A DNA stretch of 64,000 nt from Xiphydria camelus (Eukaryota > Arthropoda > Insecta > Hymenoptera > Xiphydriidae). Below, in pieces: positions 59,529-64,000 of the stretch (positions are counted from its first letter, which is position 1; each line of letters begins with the position of its first letter). The stretch covers positions 19,755,444 to 19,819,443 of the forward strand of contig OY783197.1 of NCBI GenBank assembly GCA_963678675.1. Direction: 5' to 3'. Position numbers and translations under genes: made by a program. The notes below the pieces were generated by a model. The model was not told the origin of the DNA. It was given only the letters and a program-made list of their open reading frames with translations, and made no database searches.

Positions 59529-59779
59529 ACTAGACCATTTGCACGCGCAAGCGCGCGCCTAAAACGAGTTTCATAACATTTACATTTACTTCAATACTAA
59601 TTTTATCAAATTGAATTTCCCCGCTTTTAACTATCGAATACTATATCGATATCGATTATCAACCAACCAATGGCGGTAGGTGACCACGACTTTCGATTAT
59701 CGATATCGATTGTCAACCAACCAATGGGGATAGGTGACCACGACTTTCGATTATATCGCGTTGGATTTTATTAGATAGG
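59529..59779. mobile_element. 251-bp insertion inside the right arm
   Basis: Absent from the matching left arm, where ACAGT is directly followed by ATTTGCCCC (read in this orientation). Begins ACTAGACCATTTGC and ends TTAGATAGG. It holds a tandem duplication (59647-59754). No inverted ends are recognised, so type is unknown. Confidence 0.7.
59647..59754 (+). repeat. 54-bp tandem duplication
   Basis: Two consecutive 54-bp units (59647-59700, 59701-59754), each CGATATCGATT followed by GTCAACCAACCAATGG and TAGGTGACCACGACTTTCG. They differ at three positions (A/G, C/G, T/A). CGATATCGAT is itself palindromic. Confidence 0.85.
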
Positions 59780-60129
59780 ATTTGCCCCTTTCTATCGAAC
59801 AATTTTTCCTCTCAATACTTTTTCATATCATCAAAGACTGCCGTGACATTTGAGGTGGTCAAGTTAAGTGAAACACCCTGTACATAGGTCCACACGGATA
59901 AAATGGTGTTAAAAATTGACACCACTTTTTTACCGCACAAGCTCGCACATCTCCCGTCGCAGCACGACTCGAATTACAGGAAAAAACCGAGAGAAAGATC
60001 GCGCTCCCGCGCACGGAATTCGTCGAGCGCGGGCCCGACGGGGTGCCGGAAATTGGTTTCCCGCGATGTATAAGAGGAGCGATCCGTTTATTAAACGAGA
60101 ACTTTTAAATTCGTCCCACGTACCGACCT

Positions 60130-61200
60130 AGACGGTCCGATACCACCCTTAGACCTTCCGTATCGGTCGTATCAGCTCGGGACAGGCCTCCAAGGTGGAG
60201 GTAAACCCGATTAGACGGCACACTAAATCTCATTCAACCCACCCCCTGCCCTATTGTTAAGTGCGCCTCGCACAGCCGCGCCTGCACCGGATTATCAACC
60301 TGCCGTCGCGTCGTGCGCGTGTCTCTCCCCCCCGCGACCGCCTCCGCGCATTCGGGGATCGGGACGATAAGGCGCGAGAGCGATGGGTTTCGGCCGCGTC
60401 GACGCGCGCGGTGTCGGACATCGGTTCTCGCTTGGCGAATGCGCCGCGCGTTCTCGCGTAATCGCGCGAGGAACGTCTCTCTCTCTCTCTCTCTCTTTCT
60501 CTCTGTGTTCGGCGCGAGGGGAGAGAGTTTCTCGGGGCATTGTGACTCGACGGGCCGATGGAGGGTGAAGCGGGGAGGGAAAAATCTCGAGAGAAACACG
60601 AGGAGCGCCGCTGAGTTGACGCGGAGACGGCTGAAACGTGCTCTCAATCGGAGCGATCCGATTGCGGTTATACGGCGGAGGAGGCGAGGGGAGGGCGAGC
60701 GCCAAGGAGCTTTTTCAAAGGGTGAAATCGTATTTACGCGCGCGTCGAGGACCGCGCGATCGTCCGTGTCTCGAGGAGCGTTGGAAGTTTGCGCGACGCC
60801 GCGAGAACTTTCGCGTTAAGTGCTGATTTACATAATCTGAGGAATCTCTCTTGCCTCTCGGAGGGTCTTTGTGGAAGTATCGAAGGGGCGCGCGCGCGCA
60901 TGATGGGAGGAAACTGGGGTCTTCTCCGAGCTGAGGTTTACCGTGGGGTGTTGGAAATTGCGGGGGTGCGGAAGGGATGGAAGTTTTGCGAGCGAACTTA
61001 CATCGTGAGAAACAAAGAGAGTCGATCGACAACGCGCGCGCGCGAGTACGGCTTTTAACGGGGCTGTCCGTTGCAGGCGGGGAAATTTTCACGAGCATTG
61101 CGCTATTTTTACGCGATATCGAAGATTCTTCCTCCGGCTTGCGGCGTAAAAAGTGTCGTAAAAATTGAAATTAGAAAACTGCGGGAGAAAGGTACCCGTC
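60130..61200. other. CpG-rich block, no supported gene
   Basis: GC- and CpG-dense with a CT microsatellite at 60477-60503. Frames of 127-168 codons overlap on both strands, are arginine/serine-rich and lack splice support. GAGGTAAACCC at 60199 is donor-like without context. Confidence 0.35.
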
Positions 61201-61262
61201 AAATTTTTTGATCGAATTCAAGAGACAATTGGAAATTTAGAATCTTGACCACGAGAAGAGTG

Positions 61263-62122
61263 CACTGAGATAAAAATTTAGTTATTTCAATTAAATTGTT
61301 TGGATTGGAGGTTAAATTTCGTCAAACTAACCATCGTGTATTTGATTGGACTGTAGGGTAAAAGTGAGATAGATGCCCCCCTGAGGAACAAAAATTATTT
61401 AGCAATGTTCGTTGTTGTTATAATGTGAATACGTGGCCTATTTACTAGAACGTAATAATTTTTATAATGATAAAATATCATTTGGATAAAACAAGCTAAG
61501 ATATCTAGAGAAATAAGAAATGTTGTTTTCGGTATTTTGGAGGATAGATGGCCAAGTGCTGCCCATACTCGGGATAGGTGCCCATACTCGGGAAGATAGA
61601 TGCCCTGCGTGTCTGATGAGATGAAGAATTCATTTTGGGCGTAAGAAAAATAAATTTTTTAATGAATATACTTCATATCTCACATATATTCTAAGATACA
61701 ACAATAAACAAAATACAATTATCAATAAATGGATAAGCAGAAGTAATTGAAAGTTCACCGTAGAACTATTATTGAACTGTCGACTCTGACAACTTCGCCA
61801 TTCCTTTCGCTGTTTTTTTCTTCTTTCAACAATCATTACCGAATGTATGAAAAAGCCATTTCCTCTTTTCCACAGAAAGCTGATATAAACAAATGTAATA
61901 GAAATACCCTATTGCCCCAATCATGCTATTCGAAATAAAGAGGGGGTGACCATCTAGCCTCCAGAGGTATCTATTCGACTTTTACCCTATATAGTCGGAA
62001 TAACTTGATTTTCGTCGTTTCATTCAATAAAATTCATTTTGTCAGTAGATGGAAATCAATTCAATTTCACTGCTTTGTTAAATCAATCCAAGTTGGTTTA
62101 TTTCAACAAAAGTTTTTGTCAG
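61263..62122. mobile_element. CACTGAG-type MITE split by a 632-bp insertion
   Basis: Left end CACTGAGATAAAAATTTAG. Its sequence resumes after 61989 and ends near AAGTTTTTGTCAG. TTAGTTATTTCAA words match the element at 48.2 kb. The right boundary is approximate. Confidence 0.5.
61354..61989. mobile_element. TA-flanked element, GGGTAAAAGT ends, nested
   Basis: GGGTAAAAGTGAGATAGATG (61356) is inverted at CTATTCGACTTTTACCC (to 61987), with TA at 61354-61355 and 61988-61989. The words ATAGATG(G/C)CC and CCCATACTCGGGA recur inside. 632 bp between the TAs. No transposase is recognised. TA duplication suggests a Tc1/mariner or pogo-type origin. Confidence 0.75.
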
Positions 62123-62150
62123 ACGAACGGTGAAAGTATTGTGGTGACCT

Positions 62151-62347
62151 CACTGAAAACAAAAATCGTTCGATTCAACCAAGTTTTGAGATTACGGGCG
62201 TTCAACTAAATATATATTTACTTGAACAAATATTTATTCGAAGCAGCTAAGTATCTATTTACCTTAAACAAATTTTATTTGTTGAGATAACTGTATATTT
62301 AGTTGGCCGCCCGAGAGCTTGTAGTTTGAAAATTTCTGTTTCCAGTG
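62151..62347. mobile_element. CACTGAAAACAAAAAT MITE
   Basis: CACTGAAAACAAAAATCG (62151) is inverted at AAAATTTCTGTTTCCAGTG (to 62347). Interior words TTCAACTAAATATATATTTA and ACTTGAACAAATATTTATT are shared with neighbours. 197 bp. Confidence 0.7.
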
Positions 62348-63142
62348 TACACTTCCTTGAGAAATCACGTGTCTAGAAGGGCGCAGGACGATTATACCCC
62401 GCGGAAAATTGATATTCGAGCCCCGCGCGTTTCCATGCGCGAAAGATCGACCCTTCGCGCGAGGCGTTATACGGATACGCGCCGCGTAAATGCTTCGGAA
62501 CGAGAGCTATCGTTCCTAACTAAGTGCTCAACCGACAGCCCCGATAGTTTAGTTCGAAGGAGCCGTAACGTCATTAAACCGCAACGCCGCTAATAACAGC
62601 GCGCCAGCGCCGCGGTAACCGCGTAACCAGATGGTAAGAGAGCGGATCGCATGCATCACTGTCACGTAAATTGCTCAGGCCATCTCTCTCTTTCTCCATC
62701 CAGCGCTATCTCTCTCACTCCCCCTTTATATCACGCCGCCGTTCTTCGGCCCACTTCCGGACGCTCCTCCGCACATTTGGCAAATCGGTTTATAAGAGGA
62801 CCACGCGGCGGGTGGCTGCGTAACGCGGACGCGCGGCGAGTTTCACCCTCGAGACGGTCGCACGCGCGCGATGTTTGCAGGGAGGGGAAGAGATTCGGGA
62901 CTGTTCGTGGTGGTTGGCAGTTTATTTTCTCAGAAATTTCTCCCTTAAAGACGAGAAAGGGAAGAAGAAGAAAAGAAAAGGGAAACGAACTTATTATGAA
63001 ATAATATCGTCTATATAAGAGTGTCGAATGTGTCGAGAGAAGCGAAGGGAGACGAATATAATTTAAGGAGCACAACAACAAAGTATCAAACACGATCCAC
63101 TAATCAGTTCTATAGGGACGAAAACCACGCAAAGATGCTCAC
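62348..63142. other. No supported feature
   Basis: GC-rich, with overlapping frames near 62650-63090 on both strands. ACCAGATGGTAAGAG at 62627 is donor-like on the plus strand but lacks an exon. Confidence 0.35.
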
Positions 63143-63178
63143 CTGATCGCTGTCGTGTCCCTGCCAGCTGTCGTGACT
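63143..63178 (-). CDS. Candidate 36-nt microexon
   Basis: On the minus strand, a pyrimidine-rich acceptor (ACTTTTCTTTCCGTTACAG) is followed by 36 bases and a GTGAGC donor. In phase 0 it encodes SHDSWQGHDSDQ, and length 36 keeps the frame. Both splice sites are close to consensus. It would be an optional microexon of a minus-strand gene whose other exons lie outside the window or are the candidates at 51017, 32525 and 31032. Protein not recognised. Confidence 0.5.
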
Positions 63179-63220
63179 CTGTAACGGAAAGAAAAGTATA
63201 TTAGACTCGTAATATACTAC

Positions 63221-63643
63221 GCTAAGAGAAAAATCTAATCTAGTTAAAAGAACCATAACTTAATTAAAAATCATGGTCGATTTTTGCGCCAACAATGATT
63301 CTATAATTCTTCTAAATGGTGAAGTTCTGTTTATAGTATTAATTAACAAAAGATTATGATTATTGCAACCAGATCAACTTGCAGCATAGTCAATAGATGT
63401 CTCCAACTTGTTTTTTATATAGATGACATTACTATGTAGTAATATTATCGATCTACTTTTCTTATTAATTTAATCATGGTGCATGACTATCATAAACTAC
63501 AATCTTATCGTTACTATAACCATGTAACAAAAGTTACTTTGGCTGTATTCATAGTCTGTTTAATTGTAAATATGGTATTAGTAACCGAGAATAATCAACC
63601 TTACTGTTCTGCCTGATTTTACCGCCCATTTTTCTCTCAGTGC
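63221..63643. mobile_element. CACTGAGAGAAAAAT-type MITE
   Basis: GCTAAGAGAAAAATCTAATC (63221) and inverted ATTTTTCTCTCAGTGC-like (ending 63643). The interior has inverted ACCATAACTT and AAGTTACTTTGG-like blocks. About 423 bp, non-coding; it lies just 5' of the microexon on the minus strand. Confidence 0.55.
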
Positions 63644-64000
63644 ACTTTTATAAAATTTATATACAAGAAATAACCGCTCATTTTGAAGTAGACAAAAAAT
63701 ATTGCATTTTCTACATTCGAATGGTAACTTCAAAACGCGTTTATCGGTACAAGATTCATTTGTTCGATCCGCGCGGTAGTATTTCCTGTATAAGTTCAGC
63801 CCAGGAATACAAGCCATTCATCAACTGACGTTGTTCGCTACACAGATACCTCGCTAATCGCACGAATGCGTATTCGCGTGACGTATCAAGCACCGCCATA
63901 GAAATGTGACATAAGTTGAACGTGTCGGAACTGTTAAACGGCTGCGCGTGTATACAAACAAACGTTGGAAGGTTGAATAGCGGGATAACTATTCGTACGG

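Larger units (their letters stand above)
58692..59882. mobile_element. Long-TIR Tc1/mariner-type element nested in the MITE
   Basis: CATGGTGTTTCACCTAACTT (58694) is inverted at the right end (AAGTTAAGTGAAACACCCTG to 59880) with TA on both sides. Arms match for about 310 bases, to near 59010 on the left, once a 251-bp insertion in the right arm is removed. The ~270-bp centre carries a transposase tail on the minus strand. Confidence 0.85.
58601..59936. mobile_element. Small CACGGTAAAAAAGTG MITE split by a 1.19-kb element
   Basis: Left part 58601-58691 (CTGTAAAAATTTC, GTAGACCTATACAGAC, ACTTTTGATGTT) and right part 59883-59936 (CATAGGTCCACACGG, GTTAAAAATTGACACCAC, TTTTTTACCG) together match the intact copy at 7555-7703 in reverse orientation. 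The intact copy gives the empty site. Confidence 0.75.

Noticed and set aside
60295..60819. Overlapping 136-168-codon frames on both strands
   Set aside because: Same composition effect in a CpG-rich block with a CT microsatellite; no frame is better than its antisense competitor.
61630..61836. A minus-strand frame with a basic KKQRKEWRS stretch inside the 61.4-kb element as a transposase remnant
   Set aside because: Short, hydrophobic elsewhere and without any recognisable helix-turn-helix or catalytic motif.

Overview
The window is from an animal nuclear genome, most likely an insect and plausibly a hymenopteran such as an ant. I infer this from: no operon-like gene packing; CpG-rich blocks alternating with AT-rich blocks; many TA-flanked inverted-repeat elements; and an intact arthropod-type BEL/Pao LTR retrotransposon. 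The species is not determined. No complete host gene, rRNA, tRNA or CRISPR array is visible. The window looks like introns or intergenic DNA of long insect genes, heavily colonised by transposons.

Host signal is limited to short exon-like segments. On the minus strand these are a 36-nt microexon (63143-63178), a short first coding exon with an in-frame upstream stop and a GTGAGT donor (51017-51091), and internal exon candidates at 32525-32695 and 31032-31140. Reading phases allow 51017-51091 to splice to 31032-31140, so one long minus-strand gene with several promoters is possible but unproven. On the plus strand 6788-6850 is a first-exon candidate and 41850-42220 is a small gene-like island.

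1-17 kb holds dispersed repeats, hairpins and MITEs, including two Tc1/mariner- or pogo-type MITEs with TA duplications, the CCCAGGCGG family, and a ~170-bp direct duplication around 14.8/15.9 kb.

17-28.4 kb is the centrepiece. A 1.1-kb compound CT/CTCTAT/CCCT microsatellite abuts the 3' 40-45% of a BEL/Pao element. Its LTR serves as the 5' LTR of a complete, single-ORF BEL/Pao element (1780 codons). The shared 2.95 kb is repeated exactly 6101 bp downstream with no difference that I found, so this is either very recent recombination or an assembly artefact.

28-64 kb is a mosaic of MITEs and their nested insertions. A pogo-like element sits in a CCCAGGCGG element (35.6-37.1 kb), a long-inverted-repeat element sits in a small MITE (58.6-59.9 kb), and a GGGTAAAAG element sits in a CACTGAG-type MITE (61.3-62.1 kb). 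Two long-TIR elements (40.2 and 58.7 kb) carry decayed transposase C-termini on the minus strand ending in the same FEHLL tail. A non-autonomous Helitron, a ~70-bp minisatellite and an AGTGAC-based palindromic array are also present.

All coordinates come from reading the sequence by eye. Repeat boundaries without a stated target-site duplication are approximate to about 10 bases.
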